Assembly (NCBI RefSeq): GCF_036322585.1
Contig: NZ_AP024600.1
Span: 4,712,001-4,776,000, forward strand
Direction: 5' to 3'
DNA from: Luteolibacter sp. LG18
GTDB taxonomy: Bacteria; Verrucomicrobiota; Verrucomicrobiia; Verrucomicrobiales; Akkermansiaceae
Length of the DNA stretch: 64,000 nucleotides
The position numbers and the translations under genes were made by a program. The notes under the pieces are model-generated. The model was not told the origin of the DNA. It searched no databases and saw only the letters and a program-made list of their open reading frames with translations. Numbering within the stretch: the first letter of the stretch is position 1; each line of letters begins with the position of its first letter. Positions 25,669 through 35,500 of this stretch are shown in pieces.

Positions 25669-27633
25669 ATGACGTTTTCCTCCCGCATGGTTCCTCCGAC
25701 CGACACCGCCGAGAAAACCGCCAAGCGCAAGGCCCACAAGGACTGGTCCCCCGCCAAGTCCGCCGAGCTCTATGGCATCGACAACTGGGGACACGGATTC
25801 TTCGGTGTCAACAAGCACGGCGACGTGACGGTCAACCTGGCCGATGACAACGGCACCGCTGGTGTTTCGCTGCACGAGGTGATCGAAGGCCTGCGCGACC
25901 GCGGCACCCATCTGCCCGTCCTTCTCCGTTTCCGTGATCTGCTGCACAACCGCATCGCCGAGATCAACACCTCCTTCCGCAAGGCGATCAAGGACGTGGG
26001 CTTCAAGGGCAGCTACCGCGGCGTCTATCCGATCAAGGTCAACCAGCAGCGCCAGGTCATCGAGGAGATCACCGAATTCGGGAAGCAGTTCCACTACGGC
26101 CTGGAAGCCGGTTCGAAGCCCGAGCTGATCGCCGCGCTGGCCCACATGCACGACCCGGAAGCCTATCTGGTCTGCAACGGCTACAAGGACGAGGAGTTCA
26201 TCGACCTCGCGCTCAACGCCCAGAAGATGGGTCTGCGCGTGATGCTGGTGCTCGAGATGCCGTCCGAGCTCGATCTCATCCTCGAACGCTCCCGCAAGCT
26301 CGGCATCCTGCCGAACCTCGGCGTGCGCGTGCGCCTCTCCACCCGCGGCTCCGGCCACTGGAGCGAGAGCGCCGGCGACAAGTCCGTGTTCGGCCTCAGC
26401 GCCGCTCAGGTCATCGAGGCCGTGGACCGCCTGAAGGATTCCGGCTACCTCGGCTGCCTGAAGATGCTGCACTACCACCAGGGCAGCCAGATCCCGAACA
26501 TCGCGGCGATCCGCGAAGGCGCCACCGAGGCGACCCGCATGTACTGCGACCTGATCAAGGAGGGCGCTCCGATGGGCGTGCTCGACATCGGCGGCGGCAT
26601 GGCGGTCGATTACGACGGCTCCCACACCAATTTCCACTCCTCCTGCAACTACTCGGTGCAGGAATACTGCGCGGACGTCGTCGAGACGATCGCCCAGATT
26701 TGCGACAAGGCCGGCGTGGCCCACCCGAACCTGATCTCGGAATCCGGCCGCGCGGTGGTGTCCTACTACTCGGTGCTCGTTTTCAACATCCTGGACGTCA
26801 CCAGCGCCCAGACCACCGACAAGGCTCCCGCCGTGCCGGACAACGCGCCGCAGAACCTCCTGAACATCATCGAGGTCAACAAGGTCATCAGCAAAAAGAA
26901 TCTCCAGGAGTGCTTCAACGACGCGATCTACTACCGCGACCAAATGCGCGCCCAGTTCTTCTACGGCAGCGCCACCCTGCGTGAGCGCGGCCTGGCCGAG
27001 GCCTGGTTCTGGCACATTCTCACCAAGATCTCGAAGCTCCTCAACGACCTCGACGAGGTGCCGGAGGACCTCCGCGAGCTGTCCTCGACGCTGGTCGATT
27101 ACTACTACGGCAACTTCAGCCTCTTCCAATCGCTGCCGGACTCCTGGGCGATCGAGCAGATCTTCCCGGTGATGCCCATCCACCGCCTCGACGAGCGCCC
27201 GCTGCACCGCGCGGTGCTGGCGGACATCACCTGCGACTGCGATGGCAAGATCGACCGCTTCATCGACAAGGAGGACGTCGCCAAGATCCTGCCGCTGCAC
27301 GACTTCAAGCCGGACGAACCCTACTACGTCGCCGTCTTCCTCGTCGGCGCGTATCAGGAAACCCTCGGTGACCTCCACAACCTGCTCGGCGACACCAACG
27401 TGGTCGGCGTGCACCTGGAGAACGGCAAGCCGGTCTACACCCACGAGGTGGAAGGCGACACCGTGGCCGACGTGCTGACCTACGTGGAATACGATCCGAA
27501 GGAGCTGGTGACGAAGTTCCGCAACTTCGCCGAGAAGGCGGTCGTCGAAGGCCGCATCTCACCGAAGGAACGCCGCGAGATCCTGGACATCTACCGCACC
27601 GGCCTCGGCGGATACACCTACTTCGAGAGCTGA
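25669..27633 (+). CDS. speA: Biosynthetic arginine decarboxylase
   Basis: A 654-residue PLP enzyme converting arginine to agmatine, the first step towards putrescine. The PLP lysine K123 is in VYPIKVNQQRQV; GLEAGSKPEL, CNGYKDEEFIDLAL, LDIGGGMAVDYDG, ISESGRAVVSYYSVL and CDCDGKIDRF are typical of SpeA. Length is normal. Starts at 25669 and 25687 are both possible. The putrescine made through agmatine could feed the carboxyspermidine route encoded by the two genes at 22-24.6 kb. The stop overlaps the next start (TGATG at 27631-27635). Confidence 0.95.
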   Translation: MTFSSRMVPPTDTAEKTAKRKAHKDWSPAKSAELYGIDNWGHGFFGVNKHGDVTVNLADDNGTAGVSLHEVIEGLRDRGTHLPVLLRFRDLLHNRIAEINTSFRKAIKDVGFKGSYRGVYPIKVNQQRQVIEEITEFGKQFHYGLEAGSKPELIAALAHMHDPEAYLVCNGYKDEEFIDLALNAQKMGLRVMLVLEMPSELDLILERSRKLGILPNLGVRVRLSTRGSGHWSESAGDKSVFGLSAAQVIEAVDRLKDSGYLGCLKMLHYHQGSQIPNIAAIREGATEATRMYCDLIKEGAPMGVLDIGGGMAVDYDGSHTNFHSSCNYSVQEYCADVVETIAQICDKAGVAHPNLISESGRAVVSYYSVLVFNILDVTSAQTTDKAPAVPDNAPQNLLNIIEVNKVISKKNLQECFNDAIYYRDQMRAQFFYGSATLRERGLAEAWFWHILTKISKLLNDLDEVPEDLRELSSTLVDYYYGNFSLFQSLPDSWAIEQIFPVMPIHRLDERPLHRAVLADITCDCDGKIDRFIDKEDVAKILPLHDFKPDEPYYVAVFLVGAYQETLGDLHNLLGDTNVVGVHLENGKPVYTHEVEGDTVADVLTYVEYDPKELVTKFRNFAEKAVVEGRISPKERREILDIYRTGLGGYTYFES

Positions 27634-28028
27634 TGCGGATCGCCTCGCTCGACCACCTCGTGCTCACCGTGCGCGATATCCCGCGCACGGTGGCGTTTTA
27701 TGAGCAGGTCATGGGCATGGAACCGCGGACCTTTGGAGCCGGCCGCGTCGCGCTCCATTTCGGCACGCAGAAGGTCAACCTGCATGACGCCGCGGCACCG
27801 GTGGAACCCCACGCCGCCGCGCCGACACCCGGCTCCTCGGACCTCTGTTTCCTGACAGAGCGCCCGATCGACGAGGTGGTGTGCCAGCTTCTGGATCACG
27901 GGGTGCCGATCCTCGAAGGACCGGTCCCGCGCACCGGAGCGCAGGGGCCCATCCTGTCGGTCTATTTCCGCGATCCGGATGGAAACCTGATCGAGGTGGG
28001 CGAGCCGTTGCAGACCGACAGGAGGTGA
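27633..28028 (+). CDS. VOC family (glyoxalase-like) protein
   Basis: A 131-residue single VOC protein: DHLVLTVRDIPRTVAFYEQVMGM (metal ligand H at residue 7) at the start, VALHFGTQKVNLHD, and GPILSVYFRDPDGNLIEVGEP with the C-terminal Glu ligand. It resembles the virulence-protein-type/bleomycin-resistance-like VOC group rather than glyoxalase I proper. Function is unknown. It is translationally coupled to speA (start inside the stop codon). Confidence 0.88.
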   Translation: MRIASLDHLVLTVRDIPRTVAFYEQVMGMEPRTFGAGRVALHFGTQKVNLHDAAAPVEPHAAAPTPGSSDLCFLTERPIDEVVCQLLDHGVPILEGPVPRTGAQGPILSVYFRDPDGNLIEVGEPLQTDRR

Positions 28029-28041
28029 GCGGAGCGGCCGC

Positions 28042-28482
28042 CTATTTCTTCGCGTTGGCGGGGTCGAGGTAGTTGGCGCTGTAGGCCTTGCCCATCAACT
28101 TCTGGTCCTTGTCGTAGACCTCCACGCCCCAGCCGACGTATTCGTTGCCCGACTTGTCATCGCCGAATTTCTGCGGGGAGGTCGTGACGGTCGCATCTCC
28201 GTGGGTAAATTTCGCGGTCAGGGTTTCCTGGGGCCCGGTCGAGACGTTCTTGGTTTTCGAGTTCCGGAGGAAGAAGGTGCAGCGCACCTCCATGTCGCCG
28301 GGGACCTGCTGGACGATGCTGGCGATGCGGACTTCCAGTTGCTTGGTCTGGACGTTGCCATCCTTCTTGCTGGCGACGATTCTGCCTTGGACTTTCAAGG
28401 GCAGGGATTCCAATCCAGCGGAGGCCACGGACACGAGACCGCAAGCGAGAAGCAGCGGCAATACAATGGAGCGTATGAACAT
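28042..28482 (-). CDS. Secreted protein of unknown function, paralogue of the gene upstream
   Basis: A 146-residue exported protein with signal peptide MFIRSIVLPLLLACGLVSVASA. It is a paralogue of the protein at 28556-29080. Both begin the mature part with LPLKVxGxIV, have a strand VRCTFFLRN (VTCIFYARD in the other), and end with GNEYVGWGVEVYD...LMGKAYSANYLDP. No known family was recognised. The two form a tandem pair in one orientation with 73 bases between them. Confidence 0.8.
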   Translation of the reverse strand: MFIRSIVLPLLLACGLVSVASAGLESLPLKVQGRIVASKKDGNVQTKQLEVRIASIVQQVPGDMEVRCTFFLRNSKTKNVSTGPQETLTAKFTHGDATVTTSPQKFGDDKSGNEYVGWGVEVYDKDQKLMGKAYSANYLDPANAKK

Positions 28483-28555
28483 CCCTACTCAGGCGCAAAA
28501 ACGGCCCGATAGGTCAACAATTGTTTTAAGGTGAGTGGTTTAGGCTACATACCAC

Positions 28556-29080
28556 TCATTGCTTGCTGTTCTCCGGATCGAGGTGGTCGGCGCTGTAAGC
28601 CTTGCCGATGAGAACGTGGTTCTGGCCATAGACCCGGATCCCCCACCCCGCGTATTCGTGGCCGCTGGCCTCCACTTTCTTGACGTTGGTCTTCGGCTTG
28701 CCGTTGGGCTTGGTGCCGCCGCCCAGATAGTGCTGCTGGTTGGATTTGAACTCCTCCACCGGTGTTTCAAGGCTGGCGCGCCCTCCGGACAGGGTCGCGG
28801 CGAGGTTCAGCTCCTTTTCCACGACCACCTTGTCGCTCTTGAGATCGCGGGCGTAAAAGATGCAGGTGACTTGGAGAGGCCCCGGGTCCTTTGAAGAAAG
28901 AGTGGTCAGCTCGATCCGGAGCTTCTTTTCCTGCACCTGCTTCTCCTTCTTGCCACCGGTCTCAAGGCCGGTGCCGACGATCTTGCCCTCCACCTTGAGC
29001 GGCAGCGGGGCGAGATCGGCCGAGGCAGGCACGACACCGAGCCAGCCCACCGCGGCCATCGAAAGCAGTTTCCGGATCAT
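28556..29080 (-). CDS. Secreted protein of unknown function, paralogue of the gene downstream
   Basis: A 174-residue exported protein from ATG 29080 (signal peptide MIRKLLSMAAVGWLGVVPASA). It shares the plan of the 28042-28482 protein but has an extra loop with HYLGGGTKPNGKPKTNV before HEYAGWGIRVYGQN. Lys-rich inserts (KKEKQVQEKK) are present. The pair probably arose by tandem duplication. Function unknown; the conserved C-terminal strand pair suggests a compact beta domain. Confidence 0.8.
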   Translation of the reverse strand: MIRKLLSMAAVGWLGVVPASADLAPLPLKVEGKIVGTGLETGGKKEKQVQEKKLRIELTTLSSKDPGPLQVTCIFYARDLKSDKVVVEKELNLAATLSGGRASLETPVEEFKSNQQHYLGGGTKPNGKPKTNVKKVEASGHEYAGWGIRVYGQNHVLIGKAYSADHLDPENSKQ

Positions 29081-29129
29081 AGTGATGCAACCTCGCCACC
29101 GCGGCAAAGTTGCGATCCCTTCGCGACGG

Positions 29130-29936
29130 TCACACCGAGGCGGAATCCACCGCGTGGAGGCGCTCCGCCGCGCGGCGGGCGTCCATGTCCTGCGGGATGC
29201 ACTCCGCGCCGAGCGGAAGCGGCAAGCCGAGCTCGCGGACCACCTTGAAGACCTCGCCGTAGTTCACCTCGCCGGTCGAGGGTTCGTGGCGATCCGGGCT
29301 GTCGGCGAACTGGACGTAGCCGATCCATTTCACGCCCTTGCGCAGGTTGTCGATCAGGTTGCCCTCGGTGCGCTGCATGTGGAAAAGGTCCCAGTTCAGC
29401 TTCACGTGCTCCGACCCGATCGCCTCGCAGAGTGCGATACCATCGGCGCTGCCGTAGAGGCAGTGGTCGGGGTGGTTGTAGGGGTTCATCGGCTCCAGGA
29501 TCACGGTCTTGCCATGGCGTTCCAGCACCGGCACGGCGGCCTTGAGCTTGTCCACGACCGAGGCGTGCATCTGCTCCTTGGTGAGACCGGGGACGTTGTC
29601 GCCGCAGACCACCGTCATCAGGTCGCAGCCCGGGAGGATCTTCGAGGCCTCGCAGGACGCCTCGATCTCGGCCACGAATTTCTCCACCGGAAACGCGGGG
29701 TCGTTGATCTCCTTGCCGAAACCCCAGGCGGTGAACTGGGTGGCGGTCATGCCGTGGCGGCGTAGTGCCTCGGCCCCGGCGGTGAGGTCCTTGTCCTTCC
29801 ACGTCCAGAGCTCGATGGCCGGAAATCCGAGGGCGGCGGATTGTTCGATGCGGGAAACGAAGTCGCCCTCGAACCACATTTCGATGTTCACGGCGATCGG
29901 GGTGTTGGGCGTGCGGCCAGGCAATGGAGCGGACAT
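29130..29936 (-). CDS. Hydroxypyruvate isomerase-like TIM-barrel protein
   Basis: A 268-residue sugar-phosphate isomerase/epimerase-type TIM barrel of the Hyi group. Family motifs: VNIEMWF at the N-terminus, FPAIELWTWKDKDL, VILEPMNPYNHPDHCLYG with a likely metal-binding Glu, LNWDLFHMQRTEGNLIDNLR, and VQFADSPDRHEPSTGEVNYG. It probably isomerises or epimerises a small hydroxy-keto acid or sugar; the substrate cannot be told. The start 29936 (MSAPLPG) is used; an ATG at 29960 adds eight residues. It is divergent from the LysR pair, which may control it. Confidence 0.85.
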   Translation of the reverse strand: MSAPLPGRTPNTPIAVNIEMWFEGDFVSRIEQSAALGFPAIELWTWKDKDLTAGAEALRRHGMTATQFTAWGFGKEINDPAFPVEKFVAEIEASCEASKILPGCDLMTVVCGDNVPGLTKEQMHASVVDKLKAAVPVLERHGKTVILEPMNPYNHPDHCLYGSADGIALCEAIGSEHVKLNWDLFHMQRTEGNLIDNLRKGVKWIGYVQFADSPDRHEPSTGEVNYGEVFKVVRELGLPLPLGAECIPQDMDARRAAERLHAVDSASV

Positions 29937-30090
29937 GCGCGGAGATTGCGCAAGAACCATTGGCGGAGCCAGCGAGAAGGGGCTAGAACGGAAAAGTCGT
30001 TCTCAAGAGACGGCCCCCGGTTGACTCGACTTCGAGAGGCTCCATAACTTTCCCAAAACCCCACGCCTCTCCCCGGCGGTCACCCCCAAC

Positions 30091-30963
30091 ATGGATCAAT
30101 ACCATCTGTTACCCCGCATCACCTTCCGCCAGTTGGAGGTGCTGAGGGCCGTTTACCGCGAGCGGTCATTCGCGAACGCGGCGCTGGACCTGCACAGCAC
30201 GCGTGGCAACGTGAAACGGATGTGCGCCGAACTGGAGCAGATCCTCGGCGGGAAGCTGTTCGAGAACGAGGCCACCCACACGCTCCAACCGACTCCATTC
30301 GCGGAGGCGATGGTCGCCCAGATGGGACCGCTGGTCCGCAGCGTGCGGAAACTGGAGGAGGCCGTGGCGATGATGCACGAGACCGGCCGGGTGCTGCGCC
30401 TGGCGGCCACACCGGAATTGTTCGACAGCGGCTGGTTCACCGGGTTCCTGCGGAGGTTCCGCACCCACTGCCCGTTCCGGGTCTGCTGTGTGATGATGGA
30501 CGACCGGCGATTCCGCACAGCACTGCTGAACGCCGAGTGCGACGTGTTCCTCGGCTGCGGAATGACCCCGACAGACAAGCTCGACACCGTGGATCTGGGC
30601 TCGGTCCCCTGGCGGCTGATCGGCCCCGAAGGCGAGATCCAAATGCCCTTGCCTTCGAACCTAAAGGAGACCTCGTGGAAGTTGGAGGACAACGGCGATC
30701 CGGAAGCCATGGAACGCCTGCTGGAGTCCCTGCAACAGGCCGGAGCCGGACGGGGCGAATTGCTCGCACCTTCCGTATCACGGACCTGGCAGGAGAAACC
30801 GAAATCCATCCCGGCGGGAAGCGTGCTGCTGGTGCCGGACACCCACAGCGACCACCACGGTTCGCACGTCTGGCCGTCCCACCACTACGCGGCCTTCGTC
30901 CGACGGAATCATCCGTATTCCGAACTGAAACCCCTTCTCGAATCCGCCGCGCATGGAATTTGA
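30091..30963 (+). CDS. LysR-like regulator with divergent effector domain
   Basis: A 290-residue protein with a LysR-type helix-turn-helix at about 10-68: ITFRQLEVLRAVYRERSFANAALDLHSTRGNVKRMCAELEQ in two parts. The usual Ala-Ala-x-x-L-x-x-S-Q-P signature is altered (SFANAALDLHSTRGNV). The rest looks like a shortened, poorly conserved effector domain ending in a His/Ser-rich tail. The end overlaps the next LysR gene by 11 bases, so the two are co-translated. Divergent from the isomerase gene. Confidence 0.75.
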   Translation: MDQYHLLPRITFRQLEVLRAVYRERSFANAALDLHSTRGNVKRMCAELEQILGGKLFENEATHTLQPTPFAEAMVAQMGPLVRSVRKLEEAVAMMHETGRVLRLAATPELFDSGWFTGFLRRFRTHCPFRVCCVMMDDRRFRTALLNAECDVFLGCGMTPTDKLDTVDLGSVPWRLIGPEGEIQMPLPSNLKETSWKLEDNGDPEAMERLLESLQQAGAGRGELLAPSVSRTWQEKPKSIPAGSVLLVPDTHSDHHGSHVWPSHHYAAFVRRNHPYSELKPLLESAAHGI

Positions 30964-31888
30964 ACTCCGCAGCCTGCTCGTCTTCCGACACCTCGCCGGA
31001 TGCGGCAGCTTCAGCGAAACCGCCAAGCACTGGGGCATCTCCCAGCCGGCGGTGAGCCTGACCATTTCGAAGCTGGAGAGCGCGGTGGGTCTGGTGCTCT
31101 TCGAGCGCTCCCCCACGGGCGCGAAACTCACCACTGACGGCCACGCCTTCATGCCACGGGCCGATGAGGTCTGCCAGTGCTACGCCGGTCTGATCGACGG
31201 GCTGCGGACCTGGAACCGGCGGGAAACGCGGGAGGTCCTGTTGGCCTGTGACGGCACCTCGATCGGCCGGACCTTGATCGAGGATCTGGCCGCGAACAAG
31301 GTGCCGAATCTGACCACCAAGGTGGTGACCTGCGATCTCCACGACCGCTGGGGCGCGGGACTGGAAACGAACCGCTTCGACCTCGCGCTGTCCGGCCGCT
31401 TCCTGCGGGCGGGCCTTGATTCGAACATCCAGGAAGCCGTGCTGCTGCGGGAACGCGGGATCACGGTGGCGTGGAATCCGGTGTTCCATTCGTTCGATAC
31501 CCAGCAGTTCAGTTTCCCGGAGATCCTGAAGTCCACCGTGCTGCTGCCCACCGTGAAGGTGGTGGCGGGCTTCGACGAGTTCTTCGCCCGCTGGTGCCAC
31601 GAGGCCTATGGAACCCAGCCCGCGCACGTGATGTCCTTCGACACCGAGGCCGCGGCGGCCGCGGCCTGCAAGGCGGGCCTGGGCGTGATGCTCGCGCCCG
31701 GCGATCTGATGCCGCGGCTGGGAACGGAGTCGAAGCACTACGAGAGTGTCCGCACCTTCGAGTTCCTGCTGCCCCAGGCCTTCACCTACGGCATCTACTG
31801 CCGGGCCGAGGAAACGTCCAAGGACGTGCTTTCCACGGCTGCCGCGATCTCCAGCCACCTCTCGAAACGCGGCCTGCTGGCCCGCTAG
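30953..31888 (+). CDS. LysR-family transcriptional regulator
   Basis: A 311-residue LysR regulator. The HTH is clear: SLLVFRHLAGCGSFSETAKHWGISQPAVSLTISKLE (residues 6-41, split), followed by GLVLFERSPTGAKLTTDG. A standard type 2 periplasmic-binding-like effector domain follows, with LACDGTSIGRTLIEDL and the DLALSGRF segment. It overlaps the preceding LysR-like gene by 11 bases. Two co-translated LysR proteins are unusual and may act together. Confidence 0.88.
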   Translation: MEFELRSLLVFRHLAGCGSFSETAKHWGISQPAVSLTISKLESAVGLVLFERSPTGAKLTTDGHAFMPRADEVCQCYAGLIDGLRTWNRRETREVLLACDGTSIGRTLIEDLAANKVPNLTTKVVTCDLHDRWGAGLETNRFDLALSGRFLRAGLDSNIQEAVLLRERGITVAWNPVFHSFDTQQFSFPEILKSTVLLPTVKVVAGFDEFFARWCHEAYGTQPAHVMSFDTEAAAAAACKAGLGVMLAPGDLMPRLGTESKHYESVRTFEFLLPQAFTYGIYCRAEETSKDVLSTAAAISSHLSKRGLLAR

Positions 31889-32053
31889 GAGGGCCCGGTT
31901 ATAGGTGTATAACGGGAATATCTCCGGCGTCTCTCGTCGGGCATATGGCCCTGCGGCATATTGGTTCTGCTGTCCCGCACGTCGTTATTTCACCCCAAAA
32001 GGAAGGAATAACACGAACCCAGCCAGCCCTTGCCGGCCGTTCGTGACGACAGA

Positions 32054-32085
32054 GCCGGCAGCCGCATTTCCCCACGGCTGCCGGC
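32054..32085. terminator. Strong hairpin between convergent LysR and metal-efflux genes
   Basis: Perfect 11-base arms GCCGGCAGCCG (32054-32064) and CGGCTGCCGGC (32075-32085) with a ten-base loop CATTTCCCCA. There is no U tract on either side, so it may be a rho-assisted or RNA-stability element. The 208-base interval also holds the small dyad GTTATA/TATAAC near 31900-31915 and no gene. Confidence 0.5.
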
Positions 32086-32096
32086 CATGTGCCGGA

Positions 32097-32543
32097 TCAC
32101 TCGGCGTGATCGCAGGTGCAGGCGTATTCCGGGTGCTTGCACTCGCCGCAGGTGGCGAGGTTCGCGCCGAATTTCTCGGTCACGGTCTTGCCGTCGGCGG
32201 TGGCCTTGATCTGGATCACCACGGGCAGGTTGTTTCCTTCCGGCAGCGGCTTGTCCGAGACGTAGGAGTCGCCGTCCTTGGTGAACGTGAGCTTGGTGGG
32301 GTTCGCTCGGTCGCCACCGGTCAGGGTGATCTGCGCGTTTTCCTGGGTCATGGGCTTGTCCTCGGCATTGAGGAAGGTGATGCGGACCTTCTTGTCGGGG
32401 GTGACGAAGAACTCGGCATGGGGTTCGCCCTTCTTCAGGATACGGCCGCCGTTTGGACCGGCCTTGCCGACGGAACCGTGGGCGTGGACGGGAGAAGCGA
32501 GGAACGCGGCCACCAGGCCGGTGAGGATCAGGATGTGTTTCAT
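32097..32543 (-). CDS. Exported Cys/His-tailed protein of the metal efflux operon
   Basis: A 148-residue exported protein with signal peptide MKHILILTGLVAAFLASPVHA. The mature part begins AHGSVGKAGPNGG and ends in a cysteine/histidine cluster, CGECKHPEYACTCDHAE, that could bind a soft or divalent metal. The middle is a predicted beta domain (AEFFVTPDKKVRITFLNAED). It is last in the efflux operon, 30 bases after the RND pump gene. A role as a periplasmic metal carrier is inferred from motif and place. Confidence 0.75.
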   Translation of the reverse strand: MKHILILTGLVAAFLASPVHAHGSVGKAGPNGGRILKKGEPHAEFFVTPDKKVRITFLNAEDKPMTQENAQITLTGGDRANPTKLTFTKDGDSYVSDKPLPEGNNLPVVIQIKATADGKTVTEKFGANLATCGECKHPEYACTCDHAE

Positions 32544-32573
32544 GTTTGGTTTTGGATTACAGGGTTTGGGATT

Positions 32574-35500
32574 CTAACGGGCCGCGGGTGCATCGAGCGC
32601 GAGGGCACGGCGGGAGGCCTTGCGGCCGAAGAGCAGGAAGACGGCGGGCGTGATGGCCATGTCGAGGAGCGTGGAGGACACCAGGCCACCCGTGATGACG
32701 ACCGCCACCGGGTGCAGGATCTCCTTGCCCGGTTGATCGGCGGCGAGCACCAGCGGGATCAAGCCGATGCCGGCGGAAAGCGCGGTCATGAAGACCGGCA
32801 CCATCCGCTCGAGCGTGCCGCGCTCGATCATCTGCCGCGTGAACTCCTCTCCCTCATGGCGCATGAGGTGGAGGTAGTGGGAGATCATCATGATCCCGTT
32901 GCGCGCGGCCACGCCGCCCACGGCGATGAAGCCGACCAGCGTGGCGATGCTGATGTTGTCGATCTTGTACCAGGTGAAGACCAGCCCCCCCATCAACGCC
33001 AGCGGGATATTCAACATCACCTGGAGCGCCAGCGGGAAGCTGCGGAAGTAGCCGAACAGCAGGAACACGACGACGACCAGCACCACCGCCGAGAGGATGG
33101 CGATGCGCTGGGACGCCTCGCGCTGGGCCACGAACTCGCCCTCGATGCTCATGAAGTAGCCCTCCGGCAGCTTCAGCTCCCCGGCGATCTTCTGCTGGAG
33201 CGTGCCCACCACCGTGCCGACGTCCCGCACGGTCGGCTTGATCGCGACCACGAAACGGCGCTGGTTCTTCTCCCGCTGGATCACGTTCGGCCCCTTCGCC
33301 TCCTGCACGTGGGCGACGAGCCCGAGCGGCACGCGCATCCCGCCCGCGGTTTCCACCGGCAAGGCGGCGAGCTTCTCCGGTTTGTCGCGGAGGCCTTCGG
33401 GAAGGCGCACGACGAGATCGACGGCGCGCTGGCCATCTCGGAGCTCCGCCACCTGCTCGCCGCCCAGATAGGTGGCGAGCTGGTCGTTGAGATCGCCAGG
33501 GGTGATCGAGTAGGCAAAGGCGCGGTCGCGGTCCGGCTCAATGCGGATCTGCGGGATGGTCGACTGGGCATCCAGCTTCGCATCCTCGAAGCCCGGGATG
33601 GTCTTCGCGATGGACTGCACCTGCGTGCCGATGCGGCGCAGCTCATCGAGGTCAGGTCCGTAGATCTTCACGGCCACCGGCGCGGAGACGCCGCTGAGCA
33701 TATGGCCGATGCGGTCGGCCAGCGGCCCGGTGAGCACGCTGAAGGTGCCCGGCACGGTGCGGATCGTCTTGCGGATATCCTCCAGGATCTCCGCGCGGCT
33801 GCGGCCCGTGGTGCCGGAGCGGAAGTCGATGTCGAACTCCGCCGTGGAGACAGGCACCACGTGGTCGCCCCTCTCCGCGCGGCCGACGCGGCGCCCCACC
33901 TTGGACACCTCGGGAATGGCGGTGAGCTTCCGCTCGATCACGTCCGCCACCTGGTTCATCTGCTCCAGCGAGGTGCCGGGAGCGGTGGTGGTGGAGACCA
34001 GCGCGGTCTCCTCCTTGAAGGAGGGCAGGAAGTCCTTCCCCATCATCGGATAGAGCATGAACGACGCCGCCATCAGCAAGGCGGTGATCGCGATCAGTAT
34101 CCACGGCTGGTCGAGTGCGAACTTGAGCAGCGTCTTCTTCAGCAGCCACTTCATGCCGCGTGTGACGTGGCCATCCTCGTGGGCCTTGCCTTCCTTCGGT
34201 TTCAGCAGGAACGACGCCAGCACCGGAATCACGGTGAGCGAAACCACGAACGACGCGGCCATGCTGACGATGGTGGCAATGGCGATCGGCGAGAACAAGC
34301 GGCCCTCCACCCCGCTCAGGCCGAGCAGCGGCAGGAACACCAGCACGATCAGCACGGTGGCGTAGAAGATGCTGTTCCGGACCTCGCCGGAGGCCTTCGC
34401 GATCACGCCGATGCGGGGCAGAGGCTCGAAGCGTGCGGCGTTTTCCTTCAGCCGCCGGAAGACGTTTTCCACGTCCACGATGGCATCGTCCACCACCATG
34501 CCGATGGCCACGGCGAGACCGCCGAGGGTCATGCTGTTCACACTGACGTCCGCGACCTTGAACACCAGGAAGGTGATCGCGAACGACAGCGGCATCGCCA
34601 TCAGCGTGATGAAGGTCGTGCGGAAGTTCAGGAGGAACAGGAACAGCACGATGACGACCATGACGGCCCCCTCCATGATGGCGCTCTTCAGGTTATCCAT
34701 CGCATGGTCGATGAAATTCGCCTGCCGGAACAGCGGCTCCGCCTCCACGCCCTTCGGCATCGCGGGCCTCAGCTCCTCCAGCGCCTTCTCGATTTCCGCG
34801 GTCAGCTTGATGGTGTCGAAGCCCGGCGATTTCGTGATGCTCATGATCACGCCGCGGGTGTTGTTGATGCTGGCATCGCCGCGCATCGGCTCGATGTCCC
34901 AGGCCACGTCCGCCACGTCACGGATGCTCACGGGGCGGTCGTTGACGCGCTTGATGACGGTCGCGCCGATGGCATCGGGATCGATGGTCATGGCGAGGTT
35001 CCGGATCAGGATCTCCCGCGAACCGGAGTTCACGAAGCCGCCGGTGGTGTTGCCCGCGGCTTTTTCAGAGGCGGCTTTCAACTCCTCCAGCGTCACGCCG
35101 TGGGCCTGCATCTTCGCCGGGTCCGGCTGGACCTGGAGCTGCTGGATGCCACCGCCCATGTTCAACACCTCGGCCACGCCGGGGATGCCCTGGATGCGCT
35201 TCTTGATGGTCCAATCCGCCAGCGTGCGAACGTCACGCGGCGCGAGGTAACCCTCCTTGCCTTCCTCGATGGTCGAGCGGACCCCGACCAGCAGGATCTC
35301 CCCCATCAACGAAGCGACAGGAGTGAGGAAGGGTTCGCTGTCCTTCGGCAGGGTCGCGCGGACACCTTGCAACCGCTCCTGCACCAGCGTGCGGGCGCGG
35401 TAGATATCGGTTCCCCAGGCGAACTCGGCATACACCAGCGAAAGCGAGACGTCGGAATTCGAGCGCAGGCGGGTGATGCCGCCCACGCCGGAAAGCGCGG

